From: Arthrobacter sp. MMS18-M83
Lineage (GTDB): Bacteria > Actinomycetota > Actinomycetes > Actinomycetales > Micrococcaceae
Length of the DNA: 64,000 nucleotides
Assembly (NCBI RefSeq): GCF_026683955.1
Contig: NZ_CP113343.1
Location: 4,092,001 to 4,156,000 of the forward strand
Direction of reading: 5' to 3'
Shown: positions 45,792-54,739 of the stretch, piece by piece
Layout: every line of letters begins with the position of its first letter
How positions within the stretch are numbered: position 1 is the first letter of the stretch
Notes under the pieces: generated by a model
The model's database searches: none
Told to the model about the DNA's origin: nothing
What the model saw: the letters and a program-made list of their open reading frames with translations, nothing else
Position numbers and translations under genes: made by a program

Positions 45792-47258
45792 ATGGAGTGG
45801 CTTTTCCTTCTCGCCGGTTTGCTCCTGATTCTGGGCACCGGCTTCTTCGTCGCCGTGGAATTCTCCCTCGTGACACTCGACCAGGCGACCGTCCAAAGAG
45901 CGATCGACGGCGGCGACCACGCCGCTGTGGCGTTGCTGAAATGCTTGAAATCCCTTTCTACCCAGCTGTCAAGCTGCCAATTGGGGATCACCCTCACTAC
46001 CTTGCTGACCGGTTTCGTCATGGAGCCTTCGGTTGGCTTCCTGTTGCACGGGCCGTTGCTCTGGGCCGGGCTGCCTGAGGCTGCCGCGCAGTCCGTGTCG
46101 CTCATCATGGCCATGACTTTCGCCACCGTGTTGTCGATGCTGATCGGCGAGCTCGTCCCCAAGAACATGGCCTTAGCCTTGGCTTTTCCGCTCGGCCGGG
46201 GGTTGGCCCGCCCGCAATTGATGTTCACAGCCGTATTCAAGCCCGCAATCGTGGTGCTCAATGGCTTCTCCAACAAGGTGCTCAACCTCGTTGGGCTAGA
46301 GGCTAAGGAAGAGATCTCCGGCGCCCGCTCGCCTTCTGAACTGGCCTCGTTGGTGCGCCGTTCGGCGGAGCTGGGAACCCTCGACGCCGGGACGGCCAAC
46401 TTCGTTGCTCGCACGCTGAACTTTTCCGCCAGGACCGCGGCGGATGTCATGACGCCGCGCATCCGTATGGAAACCATTGACGCCGATCAGCCGGTATCGG
46501 ACATCATCGAGGCCGCCCGGCGCACCGGATACTCTCGCTTTCCTGTCATCGGTGAGTCCGCCGATGACATCCGTGGCGTGGTGCACATCAAGAAAGCCGT
46601 GTCCGTCCCGTCTGAACGCAGGAGGAGGGTCGAGGCCGGCGCCATCATGTCCGAGGTCCTGAGCGTTCCCGAAACCATCCACCTCGACTCTTTGCTCTTG
46701 GAACTCCGCGAGGGCAACCTGCAACTCGCCGTCGTGCTCGATGAGTACGGCGGAACCGCAGGAATCGCAACGCTCGAGGACCTGGTGGAGGAAATCGTTG
46801 GCGAAGTGGCAGATGAACACGACAAAGTCCGCCCTGGATTGCTGCAAAGCGCCTCGGGGGACTGGTACTTCCCCGGACTATTGCGCCCTGACGAAGTTAG
46901 CGAACAGATCCCGGGTCTGACCGTCCAGGACGACCCCGCGTACGAGACCGTAGGCGGCTATGTCATGAGCCAACTGGGACGGATCGCGATTGTCGGCGAC
47001 GTCGTCGAGGCGGGCGGCGGCACCCTCGCCGTCACCCGAATGGACGGCCGGCGGATCGATCGTATTTGCTTCCACCCCACAGCACCCGAGCCTGAAGATG
47101 AAGGCACTGACTTTAAAGCCACTGCGGAACGTGAAGCGACGGGATGGCAAAGCAGGAAGCAAGCCAGCAAGCGGTTAGGTAAGAGCTCCGGCAACTCGCC
47201 AGGCAATGCCATTGGCAACCCCGCCGGCAAAACCGTCCGCAAAGGACGTGCTGCATGA
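45792..47258 (+). CDS. CNNM/CorC-type membrane protein (hemolysin family)
   Basis: A 488-residue member of the CNNM/HlyC-CorC family, linked to Mg2+/Co2+ transport or membrane stress. It has an N-terminal CNNM (DUF21) domain with three or four helices (FLLAGLLLILGTGFFVAVEFSLV; VPKNMALALAFP), two CBS domains (VMTPRIRMETID...; IMSEVLSVPET...), and a C-terminal CorC_HlyC domain (PGLTVQDDPAYETVGGYVMSQLGRI). A short Gly/Lys-rich tail follows. The stop overlaps the start of a second family member by four bases, so both form an operon and maybe a heteromer. Confidence 0.9.
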   Translation: MEWLFLLAGLLLILGTGFFVAVEFSLVTLDQATVQRAIDGGDHAAVALLKCLKSLSTQLSSCQLGITLTTLLTGFVMEPSVGFLLHGPLLWAGLPEAAAQSVSLIMAMTFATVLSMLIGELVPKNMALALAFPLGRGLARPQLMFTAVFKPAIVVLNGFSNKVLNLVGLEAKEEISGARSPSELASLVRRSAELGTLDAGTANFVARTLNFSARTAADVMTPRIRMETIDADQPVSDIIEAARRTGYSRFPVIGESADDIRGVVHIKKAVSVPSERRRRVEAGAIMSEVLSVPETIHLDSLLLELREGNLQLAVVLDEYGGTAGIATLEDLVEEIVGEVADEHDKVRPGLLQSASGDWYFPGLLRPDEVSEQIPGLTVQDDPAYETVGGYVMSQLGRIAIVGDVVEAGGGTLAVTRMDGRRIDRICFHPTAPEPEDEGTDFKATAEREATGWQSRKQASKRLGKSSGNSPGNAIGNPAGKTVRKGRAA

Positions 47259-48325
47259 GCGACTGGGCAGGAATCCTGTGGCTCCTAGTGCTGTTGATCG
47301 GCAACGCGTTCTTTGTCGGCGCCGAGTTTGCCGTCATGTCTGCGCGCCGCAGCCAGATTGAACCTTTGGCCAAACGCGGTTCCAAGCGCGCGCAGACCAC
47401 CCTCTACGCGATGGAACACGTCTCGCTGATGCTTGCGTGTGCTCAGCTTGGCATCACCGTCTGTTCGCTGCTGATTCTCCTCGTGGCCGAGCCAGCCATC
47501 CACCATTTGCTGGGAGCACCCCTGGAATCCGTGGGCGTCCCCGTCGAATTGGCCGGTGCTATCGCTTTTGCGGTTGCCCTGCTGGCGGTCACGTTCTTGC
47601 ATGTCACCTTTGGCGAGATGGTCCCCAAGAACATCTCTGTTTCAGTGGCGGACAAGGCAGCATTGCTCTTGGCGCCTCCTTTGGTCCACATAGCCCGCTT
47701 CGTGAAGCCCGTTATCTGGACGCTGAACTTTCTGGCAAATCGCATTCTGCGCCTGATGAAGATCGAGCCGAAGGACGAGGTGACCTCCTCCTTCACGCTT
47801 GAGGAGGTGCAGTCGATCGTCCAGGAATCGACTCGCCACGGACTGGTGGACGACGACGCAGGCCTGCTGAGCGGCGCTCTTGAGTTTTCAGAACACACCG
47901 CCGCGCACATCATGGTGCCGCTCGACAAGCTCGTGATGCTCAAGCCTGGATCCACACCGCGCCAACTGGAGAAAGCCGTCAGCCGCACCGGCTTCTCGCG
48001 TTTCCCGGTGTTGGACGACGACGGCGAGCTGACCGGTTATCTGCACATCAAGGACGTGCTCTCCATTCCGGAAGAGGGACGGCGCTATCCGATTGCGGAA
48101 AGTCGGATTCGGTCCCTCGTGAACCTCGCGCCCGAGGACGAGGTTGAAGATGCCATGTCCGTGATGCAACGGACCGGCTCGCACCTTGGCCGGGTTGTCG
48201 GGGCGGGTGGCGCGACACTGGGGGTGTTGTTCCTGGAAGACGTTATCGAACAGTTGGTTGGTGAGATCCGGGATGCCACCCAGGCCACGGGGATCCGGCG
48301 CTTGGGTGGACCTTCGTCAACGTAG
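47255..48325 (+). CDS. CNNM-CBS membrane protein lacking CorC domain
   Basis: A 356-residue paralog of the preceding protein: CNNM helices (LVLLIGNAFFVGAEFAVMSARR; MVPKNISVSVADK), then paired CBS domains (IMVPLDKLVMLKPG, GFSRFPVLDDDGELTGYLHIKDVL), ending soon after FLEDVIEQLVGEIRDA. The CorC_HlyC C-terminal domain present in its neighbour is absent, as in the second gene of such pairs elsewhere in Actinobacteria. Starts by an ATGA overlap. Transport direction and ion are not known. Confidence 0.88.
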   Translation: MSDWAGILWLLVLLIGNAFFVGAEFAVMSARRSQIEPLAKRGSKRAQTTLYAMEHVSLMLACAQLGITVCSLLILLVAEPAIHHLLGAPLESVGVPVELAGAIAFAVALLAVTFLHVTFGEMVPKNISVSVADKAALLLAPPLVHIARFVKPVIWTLNFLANRILRLMKIEPKDEVTSSFTLEEVQSIVQESTRHGLVDDDAGLLSGALEFSEHTAAHIMVPLDKLVMLKPGSTPRQLEKAVSRTGFSRFPVLDDDGELTGYLHIKDVLSIPEEGRRYPIAESRIRSLVNLAPEDEVEDAMSVMQRTGSHLGRVVGAGGATLGVLFLEDVIEQLVGEIRDATQATGIRRLGGPSST

Positions 48326-48326
48326 C

Positions 48327-48356
48327 TTCTTGCCGGCCCGGCGGGGACGGCAAGAA
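48327..48356 (+). terminator. hairpin after the CNNM gene pair
   Basis: TTCTTGCCG pairs perfectly with CGGCAAGAA, starting one base after the stop codon. There is no long U-tract; termination is plausible and would insulate the zinc operon. Confidence 0.6.
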
Positions 48357-48370
48357 CCTCTAGCGAATCC

Positions 48371-48393
48371 TAAATAGGAATCATTCCCATTTA
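48371..48393. promoter_or_regulatory. Zur-like operator
   Basis: A 23-base palindrome: TAAATAGGAAT (48371-48381), central C, ATTCCCATTTA (48383-48393). Only one of 11 arm pairs mismatches. AT-rich Fur/Zur-type palindrome 64 bases before a zinc-binding lipoprotein gene; a Fur/Zur-family gene ends the locus. Confidence 0.8.
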
Positions 48394-48456
48394 TGGATAC
48401 ACTCAGTGAGCCAACTATTGTGCTTGATTCTCATTTGAGTAGATCCGAGGTTTCCC

Positions 48457-49398
48457 GTGCGTCGCACCGCCGCCCGTCTTTCCCTTACCGCTTCCGCCGG
48501 CCTTGCCGTCCTCCTTGCCGCATGCGCGGCACCCGCCGCGACTGCGCCGTCGTCGTCCTCCGGGGTGATCGATGTGGTCGCCTCCACCAGTGTTTATGGC
48601 GACATCGTCAAGAGCGTCGGTGGCGACAAAGTGGCGGTGACCTCCATCATCTCCAAGACCAGCCAGGACCCGCACTCCTACGAGGCCAGCACCCAGGACA
48701 AGCTGGCCATCTCGAAAGCCCGGCTGGTGATCGACAACGGTGCGGGCTACGACGACTTCTTCAGCAAGCTGAGCGATGACAGCAAAGTCCCCGCTGACAA
48801 GGTCATCACCGCCGTCAACGCGTCCGGGCTCCTTCCTACTGCAACGGGCGGCGCCACCTCCAAGGTGCCGGAAGGGTTCAATGAGCATGTCTGGTACAAC
48901 TTCGACGCCATGGGCAAGGTGGCCGATGCCGTTGCTGCGAAGCTCGGAAGCCTGAACTCCGCGGAAGCCAAGACGTTCACCGCCAACGCCGATAAGTTCA
49001 AGTCGTCCCTGAGCGGGCTCAGCGCCAAGGTCGCAGATATCAAGGCTTCCAAGGGCTCCGCTCCGGTAGCCATCACCGAGCCGGTCCCGGGCTACTTGTT
49101 GGAAGCTGCTGGCCTGGAAAACAAGACGCCTGAGGAATTCAGCCACGCGATCGAGGCCGGCTCGGACGTTCCTCCGGCGGCAGTCAAGGAAACGAGCGAT
49201 CTGATTACTTCGAAGTCGGTGCGGTTCCTGGCGTACAACGAACAGACCGCGGGCGCCGAGACGGAGAAGCTGAAGGCCGCAGCGACCACGGCCGGAGTTC
49301 CGGTTGTCGGATTCACCGAGACACTTCCGGAGGGCAAGGACTACATCGCCTGGATGACGGACAACGTGGGCAACATCGCCGCTGCGCTGAACAAGTAG
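48457..49398 (+). CDS. zinc ABC transporter substrate-binding lipoprotein
   Basis: A 313-residue ZnuA-type metal-binding lipoprotein: lipobox LLAAC (Cys23), VVASTSVYGDIV, SQDPHSYEAS (metal His), GFNEHVWYNFD (second metal His) and EEFSHAIEAGSDVPP (third His). There is no His-rich loop typical of some ZnuA. The GTG start has CGAGG six bases upstream. It captures Zn2+ (or Mn2+) at the membrane for the ABC transporter encoded next. The Zur-like site upstream supports zinc. Confidence 0.9.
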   Translation: MRRTAARLSLTASAGLAVLLAACAAPAATAPSSSSGVIDVVASTSVYGDIVKSVGGDKVAVTSIISKTSQDPHSYEASTQDKLAISKARLVIDNGAGYDDFFSKLSDDSKVPADKVITAVNASGLLPTATGGATSKVPEGFNEHVWYNFDAMGKVADAVAAKLGSLNSAEAKTFTANADKFKSSLSGLSAKVADIKASKGSAPVAITEPVPGYLLEAAGLENKTPEEFSHAIEAGSDVPPAAVKETSDLITSKSVRFLAYNEQTAGAETEKLKAAATTAGVPVVGFTETLPEGKDYIAWMTDNVGNIAAALNK

Positions 49399-49571
49399 CG
49401 AGCATAGGCAAGACAGGAAGCTGACGGGCCCCGCAATCGTCCTAAGATGTACAGGGCGGCTGCGGGGCGTTTTGTGTTCCGAACATAGGGTGCTTTCCAA
49501 AACACGGGTGCATTCCAGGCGCATGCAACAGCAACACAGCTTCGCGAACCCCATGGATCGAGGATTTCTTT

Positions 49572-50387
49572 TTGACACCGGTAGTGAGCCTTCGCGGTGC
49601 GGGTCTCCAGTTTGGCCAGCGGGCCCTCTGGAAGGACCTCGATGTGGACATCAGGGCGGGTGAGTTCTTCGCTGTGCTTGGTCCCAACGGCAGCGGCAAG
49701 ACCAGTTTCCTCAAAGTCCTCCTCGGCCTGCAGCAACTCCACTCAGGAACGGTGACCGTGGGCGGACACCCCGTTGAACGAGGGAGCCGAAGGATCGGCT
49801 ATGTCCCGCAGCAGAAGTCCTTTGCCCCGGACACACCGCTGCGCGCCCGGGACCTGGTTGCCCTCGGCGTCGACGGCCACCGCTGGGGTTTGCGGATTAA
49901 CGCCAAAGCTGTCAATGACCGCGTCGACAGTCTTTTGAAACTGGTAGGGGCAAGCGATTACGCGCGCGTTCCAGTTGGACAATTGTCAGGAGGGGAGCAG
50001 CAGAGGCTCCGGGTTGCGCAGGCGTTGGCCGCTGAGCCTGAACTCCTGCTCTGTGACGAACCGCTGCTCTCCTTGGATTTGCACCACCAACAGGCCGTGA
50101 GCGCCCTCATTAACCGGCAATGCCACGAACGGAACAGCGCCGTGGTGTTCGTGACCCACGAGATCAACCCGGTCATCGACTACGTGGACCGTGTCCTCTA
50201 CCTCGCAGGCGGCAGGTTCAGGGTGGGAACACCCGAGGAGGTCATGACCACAGAGGTTCTCTCCGAGCTGTACAACAGCCATGTGGAGGTGATCCGCGCG
50301 AACGGCCGGATCGTCGTCGTCGGGCTTCCGGACGCCACCACCCACTACCATGACGACGCGCACGCTGGCGTGGAGGAGGGCCACTAA
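49572..50387 (+). CDS. zinc ABC transporter ATP-binding protein
   Basis: A 271-residue ABC ATPase (ZnuC type): Walker A GPNGSGKTS, Q-loop YVPQQKSF, signature [15 protein letters not shown], Walker B ELLLCDEPLLSLD, and switch His in FVTHEINP. The C-terminal tail has THYHDDAHAGVEEGH, a His-rich stretch that could bind metal. The start is TTG at 49572 with GAGGA upstream; there is no ATG that fits. A 173-base gap separates it from the substrate-binding gene; the permease gene follows directly. Confidence 0.9.
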   Translation: MTPVVSLRGAGLQFGQRALWKDLDVDIRAGEFFAVLGPNGSGKTSFLKVLLGLQQLHSGTVTVGGHPVERGSRRIGYVPQQKSFAPDTPLRARDLVALGVDGHRWGLRINAKAVNDRVDSLLKLVGASDYARVPVGQLSGGEQQRLRVAQALAAEPELLLCDEPLLSLDLHHQQAVSALINRQCHERNSAVVFVTHEINPVIDYVDRVLYLAGGRFRVGTPEEVMTTEVLSELYNSHVEVIRANGRIVVVGLPDATTHYHDDAHAGVEEGH

Positions 50388-51308
50388 ATGGACTTCGGCA
50401 GCATCCTGCACACCATCTTCAACTTTGAAAACTACGGCGAACTGCTGGCGTTGGTACAGAATTCCATCTGGGCTGGTGCCGTCCTAGGCCTTCTCGGCGG
50501 GCTCGTCGGCACTTTTGTCATGAAACGGGACCTTGCTTTCGCGGTGCACGGCATTTCGGAATTGTCCTTTGCCGGGGCCTCATTCGCATTGCTCATCGGA
50601 ACGGACATCATTCTTGGCTCGCTGGCGGGTTCTGTTGCGGCCGCACTGCTGCTGGGACTCATGGGCGTCCGGGCGCGGGACAAGAATTCGATCATCGGCG
50701 TCATCATGCCGTTCGGGCTGGGCCTTGGCATCTTGTTCCTGGCCCTTTACCAGGGCCGCGCTGCCAACAAGTTCGGACTCCTGACCGGCCAGATCGTCTC
50801 AGTGGACACCGTGCAGCTCCAGGTTCTGGCGGGCACGGCCGTGGTGGTCATGATCGCGCTGGCCGCAATGTGGCGTCCGCTGAGTTTCGCGAGCGTTGAT
50901 CCCGAGATGGCTGAAGCCAGGGGAGTGCCTGTCCGCGGGTTGGCGATTGCTTTCATGGTGTTGCTCGGCGTCAGCGTTGCACTGTCCATCCAGATAGTCG
51001 GCGCACTGCTGGTACTGGCCCTGCTGATCACTCCCGCGGCCGCTGCCCTGCGGGTGACCACTTCGCCGCGGCTCGTGGTCCTGTTGAGCGTGCTCTTTGC
51101 CATCACTGCCACCGTGGGCGGAATCCTTCTCGCGCTCGGCAGCCGGATTCCCATCAGCCCGTACGTCACCACATTGTCGTTCCTGATCTACGTGGTGTGC
51201 CGGATCATCGGCAATGTACGCGCCAAGCGGGGGATCAACGGCCGGGTAGTCCGTCCGCACCAAGCCGTCCTGGACCGAGCCGCGGAGGACCGCGCGGTGG
51301 CTGGATAG
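50388..51308 (+). CDS. zinc ABC transporter permease
   Basis: A 306-residue ABC-3 (ZnuB) permease with about eight helices, starting near IWAGAVLGLLGGLVGTFVMKRDLAF, with DLAFAVHGISELSFAGASFALL (family motif) and ALLVLALLITPAAAALRVT later. It forms the channel through which the ATPase drives metal inward. The ATG follows the ATPase stop directly. Its last residues come from a short direct repeat that extends to the end of the convergent Fur-family gene. Confidence 0.92.
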   Translation: MDFGSILHTIFNFENYGELLALVQNSIWAGAVLGLLGGLVGTFVMKRDLAFAVHGISELSFAGASFALLIGTDIILGSLAGSVAAALLLGLMGVRARDKNSIIGVIMPFGLGLGILFLALYQGRAANKFGLLTGQIVSVDTVQLQVLAGTAVVVMIALAAMWRPLSFASVDPEMAEARGVPVRGLAIAFMVLLGVSVALSIQIVGALLVLALLITPAAAALRVTTSPRLVVLLSVLFAITATVGGILLALGSRIPISPYVTTLSFLIYVVCRIIGNVRAKRGINGRVVRPHQAVLDRAAEDRAVAG

Positions 51309-51343
51309 ACGCGCGGCTGGTTAGACGCGGTGGCTGGCTAGAG
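51292..51343. repeat. three short imperfect direct repeats at convergent gene ends
   Basis: Units GCGCGGTGGCTGGATAGAC (51292-51310), GCGCGGCTGGTTAGAC (51311-51326) and GCGGTGGCTGGCTAGAG (51327-51343). The stop codons of the permease and the Fur-family gene both fall inside copies. Confidence 0.75.
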
Positions 51344-51820
51344 CAGGCCGGCGGCCTTCTTGGCCGTGCACTCTGGGCAGAGTCCGAAAATCTCCACCGT
51401 GTGCGCCACTTCGGTGTAGCCGTTCTCGGCTGCCACCCGGGCCGCCCACGTCTCGACGGCCGGTGCCTCCACCTCGACGGCCTTGCCGCAATTGCGGCAC
51501 AGCAAGTGATGGTGGTGACCCGTTACGGCGCAGCGGCGGTAGACGGCTTCACCGTCGGCATTGCGAAGAACATCGATGAGACCATCGTCGGCCAGGGACT
51601 GCAGAATGCGGTAAGCCGTGGCCAAGGACACGGAGACGCCCTGGTTCTGGAGCAACCTATACAGTTCCTGGGTGCTCACGAAATCGTCCAGTTCGTCCAG
51701 GGCGGCGCTGACAGCCAGGCGCTGCTTGGTGACGCGCTGCTCCTTGACAGCGGGATCCTTCGCAGCCGGTAGCGGCTGGGCTGCGGGTCCGGACGTGGCG
51801 GCATTGGCGCCGTGTGACAT
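51338..51820 (-). CDS. Fur/Zur family transcriptional regulator
   Basis: A metal-responsive repressor of about 160 residues: winged helix TKQRLAVSAALDELDDFVSTQELYRLLQNQGVSVSLATAYRILQSLADDGLI, then HHHHLLCRNCGKAVEVE and LCPECTA, giving the paired Cys-x2-Cys structural zinc site and His-rich regulatory site. Together with the adjacent zinc transporter and its palindrome, zinc (Zur) is more likely than iron. The exact start is uncertain (ATGs at 51838, 51832 and 51820); 51820 is used. A short Pro/Ala-rich N-terminal extension is unusual. Confidence 0.9.
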   Translation of the reverse strand: MSHGANAATSGPAAQPLPAAKDPAVKEQRVTKQRLAVSAALDELDDFVSTQELYRLLQNQGVSVSLATAYRILQSLADDGLIDVLRNADGEAVYRRCAVTGHHHHLLCRNCGKAVEVEAPAVETWAARVAAENGYTEVAHTVEIFGLCPECTAKKAAGLL

Positions 51821-51943
51821 TCGTGAACTCATTTCCATGTGGATGTTCGCAAACACCAAGGTTACCAGCCGGCCGCCCATGGATACCGGTTCTTGGGCGC
51901 TGGCTCATGGACACCGCCGGAGGCCCGCCCCTAGGCTGGCTGC

Positions 51944-52600
51944 ATGAAGCTCACCAAGTTCACCCATGCTTGTGTCCGCCTGCAAAAGGACAGCCAGGTC
52001 CTCGTGATTGACCCGGGCACCTTCTCCGAGTCCGAGGAAGCCCTTGCCGGGGCCCACGTGGTGCTGATCACCCACGAGCACGCTGACCATGTGGACGCCG
52101 ACGCCGTGGTCGAGGCGCTCAAAGGAAACCCCGGACTGCAGGTGCATGCACCTGCCGGTGTCGCCTCCCAGCTCGCTGCCAAAGCGGGCGACGACGGCGG
52201 CCGGGTGCACGCCGTCGAACCCGGCTCCTCCTTCGAAGCCGGTGGCTTCGCGGTACGCTCCTTTGGAGGCCAGCATGCCCTTATCCACCCGCAGATTCCC
52301 GTAGTGGCTAACATCGGCTACCTTGTGGACGAAAACGTCTTCCACCCCGGGGACTCGTTCGTTGTCCCTGATGGCATTGACGTCAAGACGCTCTTGGTGC
52401 CGATTCACGCACCGTGGTCAAAGGTGGGCGAAGTGGTGGACTTCGTGATCTCCGTCCGGGCACCCAAGGCCTACCCGGTCCACGACGGCCTGCTCAACGA
52501 ACTGGGACGCGGGTTGGTGGAAGCCCATGTGACCCGGATCGGCGCGAAATACGGTACCAGCTACGCCAGGCTGTCCCCACGGGAGTCGGTGGAGGTCTAG
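51944..52600 (+). CDS. MBL-fold metallo-hydrolase
   Basis: A 218-residue metallo-beta-lactamase-fold protein with the zinc motif THEHADH at residues 43-49, an HPGDSF segment near 138, and VPIHAPWSKVGEVVDF. It looks like the UlaG/YtnP-type small hydrolases for which substrates are mostly unknown. It stands alone between the Fur-family gene and the convergent cysteine desulfhydrase. Confidence 0.85.
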   Translation: MKLTKFTHACVRLQKDSQVLVIDPGTFSESEEALAGAHVVLITHEHADHVDADAVVEALKGNPGLQVHAPAGVASQLAAKAGDDGGRVHAVEPGSSFEAGGFAVRSFGGQHALIHPQIPVVANIGYLVDENVFHPGDSFVVPDGIDVKTLLVPIHAPWSKVGEVVDFVISVRAPKAYPVHDGLLNELGRGLVEAHVTRIGAKYGTSYARLSPRESVEV

Positions 52601-52622
52601 CCAGGTCCGCTGGTCGCCCTGT

Positions 52623-53711
52623 TTACATCTTGCTTGGCCAAGTGCCCGTCTCGAAGAAGTCGACCAGGACGGCCTCGTATGGCGCGGGATCCAGGCCGCG
52701 CTCGGCGATCCAGTCCGGGTTGTAATAGCTTCCGGCGTAGCGATCGCCGGCGTCGCACATGAGGGAGACAATGCTGCCGCGCTTTCCCTTGGCAACCATG
52801 TCGGCAATCAACTGGCAGACGCCCCAAAGGTTGGTTCCCGTGGATGGCCCGGCATGAAGCCCGGCAAGCCGCTGCAGTTGCCGCATGGCCGCCACAGAAG
52901 CGGCGTCGGGAACCTGGATCATGGTGTCGATGACGGCCGGGACGAAGCTGGGCTCCATCCGGGGCCGCCCAATGCCTTCGATGCGGGACGGCATCCCCGT
53001 GGAATAGTCCGAGACGCCGTCGCGCCAACCCGGATAGAACGCTGAGTTCTCCGGATCGACAACGGCCAGCCGGGTGGAGTGGCAGCGGTACCGCAAGTAC
53101 CGGCCGATGGTGGCACTGGTTCCCCCGGTGCCCGCGCCCACCACGATCCACTCGGGCACGGGGTACTCCTCGAGGGCGAGTTGCTCAAAGATCGACTCGG
53201 CGATGTTGTTGTTTCCCCGCCAGTCGGTGGCGCGCTCGGCGAAGGTGAATTGGTCCATGTAGTAACCGCCGGACGTTCGGGCAACGTCCTCGGCTACCGC
53301 ATAGACCTCGGAAGCATGGTCTACGAGCAAGCAGGCGCCACCGAACTCTTCAATGAGCGCAATCTTTTCCGGGCTGGTGGTCCGGGTCATCACGGCGATG
53401 AATGGAAGCCCGATCAGCCTGGCGAAGTATGCCTCCGATACCGCAGTGCTGCCGCTCGAAGCCTCGACGATGGTGGTCCCTTCGGTGATCCAGCCGTTGA
53501 CCAGGCCGTAGAGGAAGAGCGACCGGGCTAAACGATGCTTGAGGCTGCCGGAACGGTGTGTGGACTCGTCCTTGAGGTAGAGCTGGACGCCCCAGTGTTC
53601 GGGGAGCGGCACCGCGTAGAGGTGCGTGTCCGCCGAGCGGTTGTTCTCGGCCTCGATGCGGCGGATTGCCTCGCTGGCCCATGCCCGGTCCTGGTTGCGT
53701 AGAGTGCTCAC
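52623..53711 (-). CDS. PLP-dependent cysteine desulfhydrase-like protein (Cds1 type)
   Basis: A 362-residue fold-type II PLP enzyme. [16 protein letters not shown] contains the Schiff-base Lys58; [20 protein letters not shown] is the substrate loop and [15 protein letters not shown] the phosphate-binding site. Length and gaps match mycobacterial Cds1, which makes H2S from cysteine, rather than CysK/CysM, though synthase activity is not excluded. GTG start. It diverges from a rhodanese-type sulfurtransferase 95 bases away, hinting at joint sulfur handling. Confidence 0.85.
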   Translation of the reverse strand: MSTLRNQDRAWASEAIRRIEAENNRSADTHLYAVPLPEHWGVQLYLKDESTHRSGSLKHRLARSLFLYGLVNGWITEGTTIVEASSGSTAVSEAYFARLIGLPFIAVMTRTTSPEKIALIEEFGGACLLVDHASEVYAVAEDVARTSGGYYMDQFTFAERATDWRGNNNIAESIFEQLALEEYPVPEWIVVGAGTGGTSATIGRYLRYRCHSTRLAVVDPENSAFYPGWRDGVSDYSTGMPSRIEGIGRPRMEPSFVPAVIDTMIQVPDAASVAAMRQLQRLAGLHAGPSTGTNLWGVCQLIADMVAKGKRGSIVSLMCDAGDRYAGSYYNPDWIAERGLDPAPYEAVLVDFFETGTWPSKM

Positions 53712-53805
53712 CGATCCAGCCTACCGGCGGTGCCTGCCTTGCAAGGATAGGCTGGTAGCCGGTTGGCAGCTGATAGGTAGTCGCTGTAAAAACGAAGGAG
53801 ATTTG

Positions 53806-54660
53806 ATGGCCACCCTCATTGACGTAGCCGCGCTCAAGGACCGCATGGACGCGGGCGAGCGGACCGTATTGCTTGATGTCCGCTGGGCGCTGGGCGATCC
53901 GCATGGCCACTCGCATTTCCGCCAGGCCCACATCCCCGGCGCAGTCTACGTGGACTTGCACAATGAGCTCGCGGATCCCTGCGCCGAGGGTCAGGGTAGG
54001 CACCCGTTGCCCCGCACCGCTGCGCTGCAGCGAAGCGCCCGTGCGTGGGGCATCAACGACGGCGACACCGTTGTTGCGTACGATGACAGTGGCAGCACCG
54101 CGGCGGCGCGGTTATGGTGGCTGCTCCGGGACGCCGGTTTCCATTCCGTGTTCCTGCTCGACGGCGGATTGGGCGCCTGGGGGGCGGCCGGCTACCCGTT
54201 GGCCCAGGACGAGCAGCCACCGGTACCCGGCGACGTCGTTCTTGGACACGGCCACATGGATGCGATCAGCATGGAGGAAGCGGCAGACTGGCACAATCAC
54301 GGGATCCTTCTCGATGCCCGCGCGGGAGAACGCTACCGCGGCGAGATCGAACCCGTTGATCCCCGCGCCGGGCACATTCCTGGCGCCCTGAGCGCCCCCA
54401 CTGCCGCAAACCTCGGACCGGACGGCACATTTCTCCGTGCAGCTGAGCTCCGCGATAGATTTGCTGGCCTGGGCATCGACGATGGCAGCAAGGTGGCGGT
54501 CTACTGCGGCTCCGGCGTGACGGCGGCCCATGAAATCGCCGCCCTTGAAATTGCCGGCTTCAGGGCGGCGCTGTTCCCGGGTTCCTTTTCCCAGTGGTCC
54601 TCGCTTGACTCCAACCGCGTGGTGATCGGTGCCGAGCCCCTGGGCGCGCCTGGCCGGTGA
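53806..54660 (+). CDS. thiosulfate/3-mercaptopyruvate sulfurtransferase (rhodanese)
   Basis: A 284-residue two-domain rhodanese. The first domain begins LIDVAALKDRMDAGERTVLLDVRW; the second carries the active Cys in VAVYCGSGVTAAHE, typical of SseA-like enzymes (CGSGVTA). It moves sulfane sulfur from thiosulfate or mercaptopyruvate to an acceptor. AAGGAG five bases before the ATG fixes this start; the longer frame is noncoding. Divergent from the Cds1-like gene. Confidence 0.92.
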   Translation: MATLIDVAALKDRMDAGERTVLLDVRWALGDPHGHSHFRQAHIPGAVYVDLHNELADPCAEGQGRHPLPRTAALQRSARAWGINDGDTVVAYDDSGSTAAARLWWLLRDAGFHSVFLLDGGLGAWGAAGYPLAQDEQPPVPGDVVLGHGHMDAISMEEAADWHNHGILLDARAGERYRGEIEPVDPRAGHIPGALSAPTAANLGPDGTFLRAAELRDRFAGLGIDDGSKVAVYCGSGVTAAHEIAALEIAGFRAALFPGSFSQWSSLDSNRVVIGAEPLGAPGR

Positions 54661-54739
54661 ATCTGCTTCGGTCAATGACATCGGAGGGCCTGGCGGCACT
54701 GAGTGGCAAGAATTCAGTTCGCGGGGGTAGCGTCGAAGC

